From NCBI RefSeq assembly GCF_019049625.1, contig NZ_JAFMOY010000133.1, positions 62,001-126,000 on the forward strand: 64,000 nucleotides of DNA, given 5' to 3'. Shown here piece by piece: positions 47,288 to 56,765 of the stretch (its first letter is position 1; each line of letters begins with the position of its first letter). The notes under the pieces were generated by a model. It was not told the DNA's origin. It made no database searches and saw only the letters and a program-made list of their open reading frames with translations. Source of the DNA: Rahnella ecdela (GTDB lineage: Bacteria > Pseudomonadota > Gammaproteobacteria > Enterobacterales > Enterobacteriaceae). The position numbers and the translations under genes are program-made.

Positions 47288-48835
47288 ATGCCCCTTAAAA
47301 ACAGCCCAATGAACGCCAAGCCACAGGAAATTGCTGCAATCGACCTGGGTTCGAACAGTTTCCATATGGTTATCGCGCGCGTGGTTAACGGTGCGATGCA
47401 GGTATTAGGTCGCCTGAAACAACGCGTTCATCTGGCCGATGGTCTCGACAACAAAAGTGTGCTCAGTGAAGAAGCCATGCAACGCGGGCTGGATTGCCTG
47501 GCTTTATTTGCAGAACGTCTGCAAGGTTTTCCGGACAGCAACGTCACCATCGTGGGCACGCATACTTTGCGTCAGGCGGTGAATGCCGAGGAATTTCTTA
47601 AGCGCGCCAAAGAAGTCATCCCCTACCCGATTGAAATTATCTCCGGGCAGGAAGAAGCACGTCTGATTTTTATGGGTGTTGAGCACACGCAGCCGGAGAA
47701 AGGTCGCAAGCTGGTTGTCGACATCGGCGGAGGTTCTACGGAACTGGTCATTGGTGAAGATTTCGAGCCTTTGCTGGCAGAAAGCCGCCGTATGGGCTGC
47801 GTCAGTTTCGCGCAGATGTTTTTTCCGGAAGGCGAAATCAGCCGCAGCAACTTCAAACGAGCGCAACTCGCTGCCGCACAGAAGCTGGAAACTCTCGCCT
47901 GGCAGTACCGTCTGCAAGGCTGGCAGTATGCGCTGGGCGCGTCCGGCAGCATCAAAGCGGCTCACGAAGTGCTGGTCGCGATGGGCGAAAAAGACGGACT
48001 GATCACCCCTGAACGCCTGGAAATGCTGACAGAAGCGGTGCTGGACTTCAAAAAATTCAGTGAGCTGGATTTACCGGGCTTATCGGAAGATCGCCAGTCG
48101 GTGTTTGTGCCGGGACTCGCGATTTTGCGTGGGGTATTTGATGCGCTGGCCGTGAAAGAGTTACGTCTTTCCGACGGCGCGCTGCGTGAAGGCGTGCTGT
48201 ATGAGATGGAAGGCCGTTTCCGCCATCAGGACATCCGCACACGTACCGCGAAAAGTCTGGCCGAGCATTACAATATCGACCGCGAACAGGCGCGTCGCGT
48301 GCTGGAAACCACAGAGCAGCTTTACAGCCAGTGGTTAGCGCAAAACACCAAACTGGTTCAGCCGCAGCTGGAATCGCTACTGAAATTCAGCGCCATGCTG
48401 CACGAGGTCGGTCTGAGCATTAATCACACCGGTATGCATCGCCACTCTTCTTACATCCTGCAAAATACCAATTTGCCGGGCTTTAATCAGGAACAGCAAA
48501 CGCTGCTGGCGACGCTGGTGCGTTTCCATCGAAAGGCCATTAAGCTGGAAGAATTGCCGCGCCTGAACCTGTTTAAGAAGAAGCATTACATTCCGTTGAT
48601 CCAGCTGCTGCGTCTTGGCGCGTTGCTCAATAACCAGCGCCAGTCGACCACCACGCCGGCATCCCTGCGGTTGTCTACTGATGACAATCACTGGACGCTG
48701 CGTTTCCCGGCCGGATACCTGGCGCAGAACAACCTGGTTCAGCTGGATTTTGAGAAAGAACAAAGCTACTGGAATGACGTCACGGGCTGGAAACTGATGC
48801 TCGAAGAAGAAGAAGACGGCGCAGCGGAAGACTAA
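47288..48835 (+). CDS. ppx: Exopolyphosphatase
   Basis: Ppx removes terminal phosphate from polyphosphate. The 515-residue chain is of the ASKHA Ppx/GppA family: [17 protein letters not shown] near residue 15, [52 protein letters not shown] near 125-155, and a C-terminal HD-like part with [21 protein letters not shown] near 380. It is in an operon with ppk, so synthesis and breakdown enzymes are made together. Confidence 0.97.
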   Translation: MPLKNSPMNAKPQEIAAIDLGSNSFHMVIARVVNGAMQVLGRLKQRVHLADGLDNKSVLSEEAMQRGLDCLALFAERLQGFPDSNVTIVGTHTLRQAVNAEEFLKRAKEVIPYPIEIISGQEEARLIFMGVEHTQPEKGRKLVVDIGGGSTELVIGEDFEPLLAESRRMGCVSFAQMFFPEGEISRSNFKRAQLAAAQKLETLAWQYRLQGWQYALGASGSIKAAHEVLVAMGEKDGLITPERLEMLTEAVLDFKKFSELDLPGLSEDRQSVFVPGLAILRGVFDALAVKELRLSDGALREGVLYEMEGRFRHQDIRTRTAKSLAEHYNIDREQARRVLETTEQLYSQWLAQNTKLVQPQLESLLKFSAMLHEVGLSINHTGMHRHSSYILQNTNLPGFNQEQQTLLATLVRFHRKAIKLEELPRLNLFKKKHYIPLIQLLRLGALLNNQRQSTTTPASLRLSTDDNHWTLRFPAGYLAQNNLVQLDFEKEQSYWNDVTGWKLMLEEEEDGAAED

Positions 48836-48848
48836 TTCGTTTGCTGCT

Positions 48849-48895
48849 ATAAAAAAGCCCTCCGGCACAACGTGCTCAGAGGGCTTTTTGTTTTC
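48849..48895 (+). terminator. Terminator after ppk-ppx
   Basis: AAAAAAGCCCTC and GAGGGCTTTTTG form a stem (about 48851-48890) around a GCAC/GTGC inner pair. T-runs on both sides let it also end the convergent yfgF transcript. Confidence 0.85.
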
Positions 48896-48917
48896 TACGT
48901 CTCAATTTCCCGCAAAA

Positions 48918-51149
48918 TCAGGAAGCCGGAAAATCGAGCAAAGTGGCCAGTGGCTGCGGTTTACCCACCAGATACCCCTGCATGTAATCGACGCCCAGCG
49001 CATGAAGCGCCGCTTTCTGTTCTTCCGTCTCCACATACTCCGCCACAATTGACAGGTGCTTCATGCGTGCAACCTGACAAATAGACTGCACAATATATGC
49101 ATCCAGTGAATCGGTAAGCATATTGCGCACAAAGCTGCCGTCAATTTTCAGGATATCGGCCTGAATGGCTTTCAGACGCCCGTAACTGGCGTAACCCGTC
49201 CCGAAGTCGTCAATCGCAATCCGGCAGCCATAAGCGCGCAATTCCCTCATCGCGAAATCGGCATATTTCATATTCTGCAAAAGATGTGATTCGGTGACTT
49301 CCAGTACAATCTGGAACGGTTCAATTTCATATTCAAGCATCAGCGATTTGAAGTCGCGGGTAAATGTCGGTCGGCACAACGTCGATGGCGTGAAGTTAAC
49401 GGCAAAACGCAGGCTCGGTAAACGCACACGGTTCTGATTGATAAACATCAGTGAATGTTTGAGCACCCACATATCCATCTGATAAGACAACCCAAATTCG
49501 TGGACGACTGGCAGGAATTTGTCTGGCGTCACCAGAGTTTCCTTCGAGCCATCAAACATTCGCAGCAAGATTTCGTGGTAGCTGTCACCGCGCACACCCA
49601 GTATTGGTTGTGCCATCAGCACAAAGCGATCGTCGTCTAACGCACGCTGAATTTTGTGCAACATGTCGACTTTGTCTCTGATCTCAAGCTGAACCTGACT
49701 GTGATCGCTTTTATTTGATTCCGGCTGACCAGTGGTCAGTGAAACCTCAGCAATACCACTGAGTTCACCCAGCAAAATAGGCAGATGTTCGACAGGCGAA
49801 TACACCGTGCAGTAAGACAGTCCAATATTAGGATGCAACGGCAATCCGTTCCAGATCAGACGGAAATCCTCGAGATAATCATGCAGCCCCTGCAATTTCA
49901 TATCCGCATCTTCGCAGTTCAGGCGCAGGACCAGATCATATCCGGGTAAGTGATACACGCGTTCGCCGGGCTGGAGGAAAGGTTTGAGTCCGACCGCCAG
50001 CTGCTGTTTAAACTGAATACGCAGCCGCATCCCATAGTTACGGCTGAGAACGTCCATATCCGACACTCGGATGAAACAGAGCATGGAACGCGGATGGCGC
50101 GCTAAATCGCGGTTAAAGGCGCGCAGATTGGGCAAACCAAACACCGGATCCCGCAAGGCGGCAGAACTGAATTTTTTCATCAGCAGGCGCTGGCGGGAAG
50201 AAAGCGCTGCCATCAGTAACAGGGTGATGGTGTAAACAAGCATCAGCGCAGAGACAAATACCAGATTATGAACAAAACCGGTTTCTGAAATAAAGCCCTG
50301 ATAATTGAAGAACAAAACAGTGAGGACAATACTCCATACGATGCTGATGAAGTAATAGCCATAGCGTAAAGCCCCGAACAGCATCACCGGGAAAAGCAGC
50401 GTAAGAGTGTAATCACTCAGTAAAATTTTAGTGAAGGGCTCACTTATCCCCGGCACGCACAGCAGTGTCACCATGGTACCCATGACCAGGAACCAGAGCA
50501 CCATTTCGGTGGTTTTCACGCCTGGTGCCCGTTGCTTACGCAACATCATCCGCAACACGCGCCAGTAGCGGGGCTGACGCATCATGCGGATAAGCAGATA
50601 AATCACATGCGAATTGAGCAAAATGCCGATGATCATCGCCTGCAGATTGATGAGGGTGCGCAACGTGACGAAATCAGCTGTGACCAGCCCCAGATAACCC
50701 GGAAGCAGTCCGCTTTCGACCACAATTTGCAGCACAATAATGAAGAAGACAGTAAGGAATACCAGCAACCAGCCGACACGGATCCACGCCAGATTCATCA
50801 GGCCCAGCGGCGCTGACCAGCGATTTCCGGCCTGCCAGCGGTATCCGAGCCAGGCCAGAAAAAGGGAGGTGAAATAAATCACCGTCAGAAGCGTCGCCAT
50901 TTCTGCGCCAACCCTGAAATAATAACGCAAGAACAACGTCAGAACGATCCCGGGCAATGCAGCCCAGTCAAAGACCATCAGCAACGCAACGCTTGTCGCC
51001 AATGGCATATAAATCAGATAGGTGCGACCTTCTGGCAAATATATGATCGGAGAAAGCCATGAGGTTAAGGGGATCAACACCAGCGCGCAAATGACGGGAA
51101 GTCCCCACCATTTATGGCGAATCTCATGCCAGGAAAAAAATTTACGCAT
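48918..51149 (-). CDS. yfgF: Cyclic-di-GMP phosphodiesterase YfgF (PdeF type)
   Basis: This 743-residue membrane protein has an N-terminal MASE1-like region (about eight helices, residues 10-320), a degenerate GGDEF domain (330-480; LPGYDL in place of GGDEF) and a C-terminal EAL domain (495-740). EAL landmarks are HEILLRMF for the EAL segment, EVTESHLL, IAIDDFGTGYASY, ADILKIDGSFV and AEYVETEEQ, so phosphodiesterase activity is likely. It has the length and place of E. coli YfgF, beside ppx and yfgG. An FNR-like site lies upstream. Confidence 0.93.
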   Translation of the reverse strand: MRKFFSWHEIRHKWWGLPVICALVLIPLTSWLSPIIYLPEGRTYLIYMPLATSVALLMVFDWAALPGIVLTLFLRYYFRVGAEMATLLTVIYFTSLFLAWLGYRWQAGNRWSAPLGLMNLAWIRVGWLLVFLTVFFIIVLQIVVESGLLPGYLGLVTADFVTLRTLINLQAMIIGILLNSHVIYLLIRMMRQPRYWRVLRMMLRKQRAPGVKTTEMVLWFLVMGTMVTLLCVPGISEPFTKILLSDYTLTLLFPVMLFGALRYGYYFISIVWSIVLTVLFFNYQGFISETGFVHNLVFVSALMLVYTITLLLMAALSSRQRLLMKKFSSAALRDPVFGLPNLRAFNRDLARHPRSMLCFIRVSDMDVLSRNYGMRLRIQFKQQLAVGLKPFLQPGERVYHLPGYDLVLRLNCEDADMKLQGLHDYLEDFRLIWNGLPLHPNIGLSYCTVYSPVEHLPILLGELSGIAEVSLTTGQPESNKSDHSQVQLEIRDKVDMLHKIQRALDDDRFVLMAQPILGVRGDSYHEILLRMFDGSKETLVTPDKFLPVVHEFGLSYQMDMWVLKHSLMFINQNRVRLPSLRFAVNFTPSTLCRPTFTRDFKSLMLEYEIEPFQIVLEVTESHLLQNMKYADFAMRELRAYGCRIAIDDFGTGYASYGRLKAIQADILKIDGSFVRNMLTDSLDAYIVQSICQVARMKHLSIVAEYVETEEQKAALHALGVDYMQGYLVGKPQPLATLLDFPAS

Positions 51150-51662
51150 TCAGCCCATCTAAGTTTTGCGCATGAACTTCATGCCGCGGTGAATGATTCA
51201 TCGTGTAACGGACGTCAGACAAGCCGGCTGACAACCGCAGTTGCAGGCTCCGCCTTAAATTATCGTAGTAAAAACGTCATTTCACATAAAACAACTGAAG
51301 AAAAAAGAATACAGCAGAGGCCAGAGTACAACGCTTCAAAATATCGCTGGATTCTAATGTGACTTATCTTAAATCTCTTGATGCAGATCATTAAACACAA
51401 TCTTTGTGATTTCACATAAAAATCATCTTAAACAATTTCATCGAGTGACTGACAAAATGGTTTTTATAACCAGTGAGATAGAGTAATCAGATAAAAAAGA
51501 AAATTCCTAAGAGTAGAATGGTTTCTAAAAATGGATAAAACGCCGCTTCACCTTTATTTGATTATCTGGCTGCTCGTTTAGATGTGTTATATATTGTAAA
51601 CGTTATCATTTGCAGTTCTTCATCCTTTCACCGGAGCAACGATTTACTTAAGCGATCAAACT
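51150..51662. promoter_or_regulatory. Divergent yfgF-yfgG region with FNR-like site and repeats
   Basis: These 513 bp between divergent genes contain no credible gene. TTGATGCAGATCAT (51378-51391) matches the FNR consensus (TTGATNNNNATCAA) at all but the last base. The 13-mer ATTTCACATAAAA occurs twice, at 51279-51291 and 51409-51421, exactly 130 bp apart. The second copy is part of a TGTGATTTCACA element. E. coli yfgF is, as I recall, expressed under anaerobic conditions, which agrees with an FNR site. Confidence 0.55.
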
Positions 51663-51881
51663 ATGTCTCGAAAAACCAACATCACAATGACGAAAATCGT
51701 TTTATCGATCAGCTTCATTATTTTGTTAGGACGCCTGGTCTATTCCGGTATCGGCGCGTACTCCCACCATCAGAACCAAAAACAACAGCAAACAGATGGG
51801 CAAACCGTAACACCTCAGGAACCGACTTCCGACAAAACGTGTACCGGCACACTCAAGACCTGCCGCTACCATAAGGATTAA
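51663..51881 (+). CDS. yfgG: YfgG-like small membrane protein
   Basis: This 72-residue protein has one membrane helix (MTKIVLSISFIILLGRLVYSGIGAYSHH) and a hydrophilic tail rich in Gln and Thr, ending with two Cys and a His (CTGTLKTCRYHKD). It resembles E. coli YfgG, which has been linked to nickel and cobalt tolerance, and lies at the same place beside yfgF. The tail is longer than in E. coli. The ribosome site is weak; ATG at 51687 is an alternative. mgtE starts 9 bp after its stop. Confidence 0.8.
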   Translation: MSRKTNITMTKIVLSISFIILLGRLVYSGIGAYSHHQNQKQQQTDGQTVTPQEPTSDKTCTGTLKTCRYHKD

Positions 51882-51890
51882 GGATCCCGA

Positions 51891-53330
51891 ATGTCTGCAG
51901 AAAAACCGATTAGTTACGGCCAAAAACTCGCCGAGAGTCGCCGCCGGATCCTCGATCTCCTTCTGAACACCGATGACCTTGCTGACAGCATTCTCGGTGA
52001 AGAAATTGACGTAGATGATGCCACCCGTGCCAGGCTGATGGACCACACCGCAGAGCTGAGCTCGCGGGTGCAAAAACTCCATGCCGCCGACGTGGCAGAT
52101 GTGCTGGAAGCCTTACCTATTCACGAACGCCTGGCATTGTGGCGGCTGGTTGAACCGGCTGCCCGCGGTAAGGCACTGGTCGAAGTTTCAGAAACCGTCT
52201 GGGACAGCCTCATTGAGGAAATGAGCGACAAAGACCTGCTGAAAACCATGTCCCTGCTGGATGTGGACGATCAGGTTTATCTGGCCGAATATCTGCCCCG
52301 CGACCTGACCGGGCGCGTGCTCACCTCACTGGATCCGCGTCAGCGCGATAAAGTCCGCGAGGTGATGAAATTCAGTAAAGAGTGCGTGGGCAGGATCATG
52401 GACTTCGAACTGCTGACGGTGCGCCCCGACGTTTCACTCGGTACCGTTCAGCGCTTTCTTCGTCTCAATAAAGCCATTCCGCAAGCTTCCGATAAGCTGT
52501 TTATCACTGATCGTAAAAATACCTTACTCGGCGAACTGCCGCTGACCGCAATTCTGCTGAACCCGCCGCATACGCTGGTTTCAGACGTCATGGTTACCGA
52601 CCTCACCAGTTTTGAGCCGGAAGATAAAGCCGAAGACGCCGCCAGTGCGTTCGAACGTTATGACCTGATCACCGCGCCGGTAGTGGACAAAAAAGGCAAA
52701 TTGATGGGACGCCTGACGGTGGAAGAAATCGTCGATTTCGTGAATAACGATACTGACAGCAATTTGCGCCGCATGGGGGGGCTGAGCCCGGAAGAAGATG
52801 TGTTTTCACCGGTCACCAAAGCCGTGCGTAACCGCTGGGCGTGGCTGGCAATCAATCTGTGTACGGCGTTCGTCGCCTCGCGCGTGATTGGCCTGTTTGA
52901 GCATACGATTTCACAGCTGGTGGCGCTGGCCGCCCTGATGCCGATCGTTGCCGGCATCGGCGGGAATACCGGTAATCAGACCATCACCATGATTGTCCGC
53001 GGGCTGGCGCTGCACCATGTCCAGCTCGGTAACCTGAAATTCCTGATGTTCAGGGAGCTGGGCGTCGCGTTGATTAATGGTCTGGTCTGGGGCGGACTGA
53101 TGGGCGTCGTGACCTGGCTGCTGTACAGCGACTGGGAAATGGGCGCGGTAATGACGCTGGCAATGGTGCTTAACCTGCTGCTGGCGGCGCTGATGGGCGT
53201 GGTTATTCCGCTGACGATGGTGCGACTGGGGCGTGACCCTGCGGTCGGTTCCAGCGTCATGATCACCGCGCTGACAGATACCGGCGGATTCTTTATCTTC
53301 CTTGGCCTCGCCACCATTTTCCTGCTCTGA
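51891..53330 (+). CDS. mgtE: Magnesium transporter MgtE
   Basis: This 479-residue protein is a magnesium channel or transporter of the MgtE family. The order is an N-terminal superhelical domain (about 60-165: VADVLEALPIHERLALWRLV, LAEYLPRDLTGRVLTSL), two CBS domains (about 170-300: VMVTDLTSFEPEDKAEDAASAFERYDLITAPVVDKKGKLMG), a plug helix and five membrane helices from about residue 310, with the pore segment PIVAGIGGNTGNQ. It is tightly linked to the yfgG-like gene, which suggests shared control by metals. Confidence 0.95.
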   Translation: MSAEKPISYGQKLAESRRRILDLLLNTDDLADSILGEEIDVDDATRARLMDHTAELSSRVQKLHAADVADVLEALPIHERLALWRLVEPAARGKALVEVSETVWDSLIEEMSDKDLLKTMSLLDVDDQVYLAEYLPRDLTGRVLTSLDPRQRDKVREVMKFSKECVGRIMDFELLTVRPDVSLGTVQRFLRLNKAIPQASDKLFITDRKNTLLGELPLTAILLNPPHTLVSDVMVTDLTSFEPEDKAEDAASAFERYDLITAPVVDKKGKLMGRLTVEEIVDFVNNDTDSNLRRMGGLSPEEDVFSPVTKAVRNRWAWLAINLCTAFVASRVIGLFEHTISQLVALAALMPIVAGIGGNTGNQTITMIVRGLALHHVQLGNLKFLMFRELGVALINGLVWGGLMGVVTWLLYSDWEMGAVMTLAMVLNLLLAALMGVVIPLTMVRLGRDPAVGSSVMITALTDTGGFFIFLGLATIFLL

Positions 53331-53335
53331 CTCTC

Positions 53336-53360
53336 ATATTCCGGCCACAGGCCGGAATAT
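53336..53360 (+). terminator. Inverted repeat after mgtE
   Basis: ATATTCCGGCC (53336-53346) and GGCCGGAATAT (53350-53360) form a perfect 11-bp stem with loop ACA, 5 bp after the mgtE stop. No T-run follows. Confidence 0.6.
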
Positions 53361-53539
53361 TCATGAACTATTACAACGTAATGTAAAATTTATATTAATA
53401 ATTAGTCATGCTTTTCCGATACTGAGAGTAACTGTCATCGAAAGTGCTCATGGTGACGCGTAAGTGATAAAAAAACAGAAAAACGACCATCACTGCAACT
53501 GTTCTGGATCCAAACACCAGCCAGAAAAAGGTTTTCACC

Positions 53540-55801
53540 GTGGAAAAAAACAAACCACCCTCGATTTTACTCAATCGGGCGAACTGGACATCACACGTAC
53601 TGTTAGGCATTTCAGTTTGCCTGATGGCGCTCGCCTGTATGAGTGTGATTCAGAAATCGTCCAGTCTGGCGGGTTTGTGGTTGCCGACAGCACTGATGAT
53701 CCCGGCGCTGTTCCATCACCGTTACCGTGACTGGCTACCTTTGCTGTGCGCCAGCGCTCTGGGTATTGCCGCAGCGCACACCGTTCTGGGCACCCCTTTC
53801 CTGCGCTACCTGCCCTATCTGCTCAACAATCTTTTTGAAGCCTCGCTTTGCGCGGCACTTTTGCGCCGGATGTTACCGGCGCAGGATCCCCTTTCCGGCC
53901 TCGGTCACTGGGTCAGATTCCTGCTGATTGCGGTGATTTTCTGCCCGCTGGTCAGCTCCTTTATTATGATGCTGTTTATCCTGCATGTTCATTCACCAGT
54001 GGAATTGCAAAGCCGGTTTGCCACCTGGTTCATGTCAGAGGCCGTTGCCATCCTGGCACTCACCCCGCTCGGACTGATTTATCAGCGCGGTTATTTCAGG
54101 AAAACCCTGACCTCAGAACGATTTTTCGGGCTGCTGCTGACGCTCATCATCACGCTGGCCGCAGGTTTTCTGGCGCTCAAATGGTTGCCATATACCTTCG
54201 CCTTTATCACCATTCCGTTGTTATGGTGTGCCATCCGTTTACCTCGCGTCGAAGCGTTTATCATTTTTTTGTCGATGACGCTGATGATTGCTTTATTGCA
54301 CACCAGCGGCATTGTTTCCGTGCAGCCGCATGCCGTCGTGCAAATTCCACAGGGACTTATTTTCCTGCCATTGCTGCTGATCCTGACCCCGGCAAACGCA
54401 ATGGCGATGGCGATGCAAACCCTGCGGGCAGAGAAGTCGCATATCACGCAGAGTGAAAACCGGTTTCGCAACGCGATGGAATATTCGGCGATTGGCATGG
54501 CGCTGGTGTCCCCGCAAGGCAGACTGTTACAGGTGAATAAATCGCTGTGTAATTTGCTGGGTTATGAGGCTGGATATCTCACCACGCTGACCTTCCAGGA
54601 AATCACGTACCAGGAAGATTTGGGTAAGGATCTGTCATTGCTGGAGCAGCTGCTTAACGATGAAATTCAGAACTACACCATGGAAAAACGCTACTTATGT
54701 CGCAGTGGTGAAGTGATTTGGGCGTTACTGGCGGTGTCGCTGGTACGCGATGAAGAGCATAACCCGCTGTATTTCATTTCTCAGATTGAAGATATCAACG
54801 ATCTCAAGCACACCGAGGTGACCAATAAGCGTCTGTCGGAAGCGCTGCATGAAGAAAAAGAGCTGCTGCACATCACACTCAACTCCATTAACGAAGCGGT
54901 GATTTCTACCGACCGGAATATGAACATCACGTTCATGAATCCGGTAGCGGAGAAAATGACCGGATGGACGGAACAACAGGCGCAGGGCCAGCCGGTGAAC
55001 CGCATTGTGCTGATCAGCAAAGGGCAAGACGGCCCGCTTATCGACAACTTGCTGCAATTTGATATTAACGAAAATCTTCACTCTTCTGTTGAGCGATCCC
55101 TGGTGCTGCACGGTCATCACACCGGCCTGTTTGATGTCCAGCTGGCGGTTTCCCCGCTGCGTACTCTGAAAGACGAACCGATCGGTATCGTGCTGGTATT
55201 GCAGGACGTCAGTAAATCCCGCGAGCTGATGCGCAAGCTCAGCTACAGCGCGTCTCACGATTTACTGACCGGATTGTCGAACCGTGGCAGTTTCGAGTCC
55301 AGTCTGAAAAAAGCCCTGAATCTGATAACCGCTGCGCATCAGTCGCACTGCCTGGCATTCATCGATCTGGATCGTTTTAAAGCAATTAATGACACTGCCG
55401 GGCACGCCGCCGGTGACGAACTGTTGCGCCAGATAAGTACGCTGATGCAGGAACACATCCGCAACAGCGACCGTCTCGCGCGGCTGGGCGGCGATGAATT
55501 TGCGCTGATCTTATTTGATTGTCCGGCGGAACAGGGATTGAGCACGCTTGCGAAACTGGTCAGTGAAATCAATCAGTTCGAGTTTGTCTGGGAAGGTAAA
55601 ATCTACCGCATCGGCGCCAGCGCCGGATTAACCAACATGAATGACCCCGATGTCAGCGGCAGCGAATATATGGCGCAGGCGGATAAGGCCTGTTATACCG
55701 CCAAAAATAACGGACGGGGACGGGTTTTTCGCTACGAACCGGAACAGAAAATCGCCACCGTTCACACTGACAACAGCGTGATCCCGCCGGAAAAACACTA
55801 G
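53540..55801 (+). CDS. Diguanylate cyclase, DgcE-type without EAL domain
   Basis: This 753-residue protein makes cyclic-di-GMP. It has a MASE1 sensor of about eight helices (20-290), a PAS-PAC pair (about 300-420; ENRFRNAMEYSAIGMALVSPQGRLLQVNKSLC), a second PAS region (about 430-560) and an intact GGDEF domain (585-745; RLARLGGDEFALILFD). It is closely related to E. coli DgcE (YegE), which lies next to alkA there too, but lacks one PAS unit and the degenerate C-terminal EAL domain. The start is GTG at 53540 with AAGG eight bases upstream. Confidence 0.9.
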   Translation: MEKNKPPSILLNRANWTSHVLLGISVCLMALACMSVIQKSSSLAGLWLPTALMIPALFHHRYRDWLPLLCASALGIAAAHTVLGTPFLRYLPYLLNNLFEASLCAALLRRMLPAQDPLSGLGHWVRFLLIAVIFCPLVSSFIMMLFILHVHSPVELQSRFATWFMSEAVAILALTPLGLIYQRGYFRKTLTSERFFGLLLTLIITLAAGFLALKWLPYTFAFITIPLLWCAIRLPRVEAFIIFLSMTLMIALLHTSGIVSVQPHAVVQIPQGLIFLPLLLILTPANAMAMAMQTLRAEKSHITQSENRFRNAMEYSAIGMALVSPQGRLLQVNKSLCNLLGYEAGYLTTLTFQEITYQEDLGKDLSLLEQLLNDEIQNYTMEKRYLCRSGEVIWALLAVSLVRDEEHNPLYFISQIEDINDLKHTEVTNKRLSEALHEEKELLHITLNSINEAVISTDRNMNITFMNPVAEKMTGWTEQQAQGQPVNRIVLISKGQDGPLIDNLLQFDINENLHSSVERSLVLHGHHTGLFDVQLAVSPLRTLKDEPIGIVLVLQDVSKSRELMRKLSYSASHDLLTGLSNRGSFESSLKKALNLITAAHQSHCLAFIDLDRFKAINDTAGHAAGDELLRQISTLMQEHIRNSDRLARLGGDEFALILFDCPAEQGLSTLAKLVSEINQFEFVWEGKIYRIGASAGLTNMNDPDVSGSEYMAQADKACYTAKNNGRGRVFRYEPEQKIATVHTDNSVIPPEKH

Positions 55802-55811
55802 CTGTTGCGGA

Positions 55812-56684
55812 TTAAGGGCTATCCGGCTGCCAGTCATTATTGAACCATAAATGCAGCGTGGCGTAAGTGCGCCACGGTTTCCAGACTTGTGCATAACGGG
55901 CGATTTTTCCCGGCGTCATGCCCGGAAAACGCTGCTTAATCAGATAATCGCCACCGAGAAAAACATCCGGCGCAGACCACGCCCGCATCGCCACATAACT
56001 GGCGGTCCAGCTACCAATCCCCGGCATCGCCAGCAATTGTCTGACACCTTCCTGCACATCGGTGATTTCATCCAGCGGTAACCGCCCTTCTTCCACTGCC
56101 TGCGCAATATTGATCAGACACGCCGCGCGTTTGGCCTGCACGCCGATACCGCGCAAATCATCCACTGTTAATTTTCCGACCGCTGCCGGAGACGGGAACA
56201 AATGCGTCAGTGCTGTAAACGGCGTGTTCAACGGTTCGCCCCATTTTTCGGTCAGCCGTGTCGCCAGAGTCGCCGCCATTTTCACGCTCACCAGCTGCCC
56301 AAGAATGGCTCTGACCGCCAGTTCAAAACGGTTTATACAGCCCGGCAGACGTAATCCCACGGCGTTTTCCGCCAGCGCCCCTAATCCCTTAGCGATCAGT
56401 AATGGCTGCGCATCCAGATCTAACAAACGCCGCACCTGACTGGCCACAATTTCCGCAACCGGTACCAGCGACGGAGAAACCTCAAGTTCGACGCTGTTAA
56501 CGTCCGCCAGAGGCCGCAGCCGCAACCAGCCGGTCAGCCGCACGCCGCGGTACATTATCGCCAGCGTCCGCTGATAATAATCGCCATCCTGCTGCTCCAC
56601 GCCCTGCAACGCACGAGCGCCGAGAAACGCCGTCATCCACTGCCAGTCATACGGAGGCTGATACGTCAGAAGCATTTGAGTCAC
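55812..56684 (-). CDS. alkA: DNA-3-methyladenine glycosylase II
   Basis: AlkA removes alkylated purines and some pyrimidines from DNA. The 290-residue chain has the N-terminal TBP-like domain (YQPPYDWQWMTAFLGARAL) and an HhH-GPD domain with MPGIGSWTASYVAMRAW near residue 215. The catalytic Asp is in VFLGGDYLIKQRFPGM near 238. The start is GTG at 56684, with AAGGA seven bases upstream. No ada gene is nearby. It is convergent with the DgcE-type gene. Confidence 0.94.
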   Translation of the reverse strand: MTQMLLTYQPPYDWQWMTAFLGARALQGVEQQDGDYYQRTLAIMYRGVRLTGWLRLRPLADVNSVELEVSPSLVPVAEIVASQVRRLLDLDAQPLLIAKGLGALAENAVGLRLPGCINRFELAVRAILGQLVSVKMAATLATRLTEKWGEPLNTPFTALTHLFPSPAAVGKLTVDDLRGIGVQAKRAACLINIAQAVEEGRLPLDEITDVQEGVRQLLAMPGIGSWTASYVAMRAWSAPDVFLGGDYLIKQRFPGMTPGKIARYAQVWKPWRTYATLHLWFNNDWQPDSP

Positions 56685-56703
56685 AGGACAGTCCTTATAA
56701 AAA

Positions 56704-56722
56704 AGCCTCCAAAAAGGAGGCT
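56704..56722 (-). terminator. Terminator after cysS
   Basis: AGCCTCC (56704-56710) pairs with GGAGGCT (56716-56722). On the minus strand the stem is followed by TTTTTT. It lies between cysS and alkA. Confidence 0.85.
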
Positions 56723-56765
56723 GTTGAGATCTCGCATCTCCAAAATAACCGGAGTCTGAAGGAGA

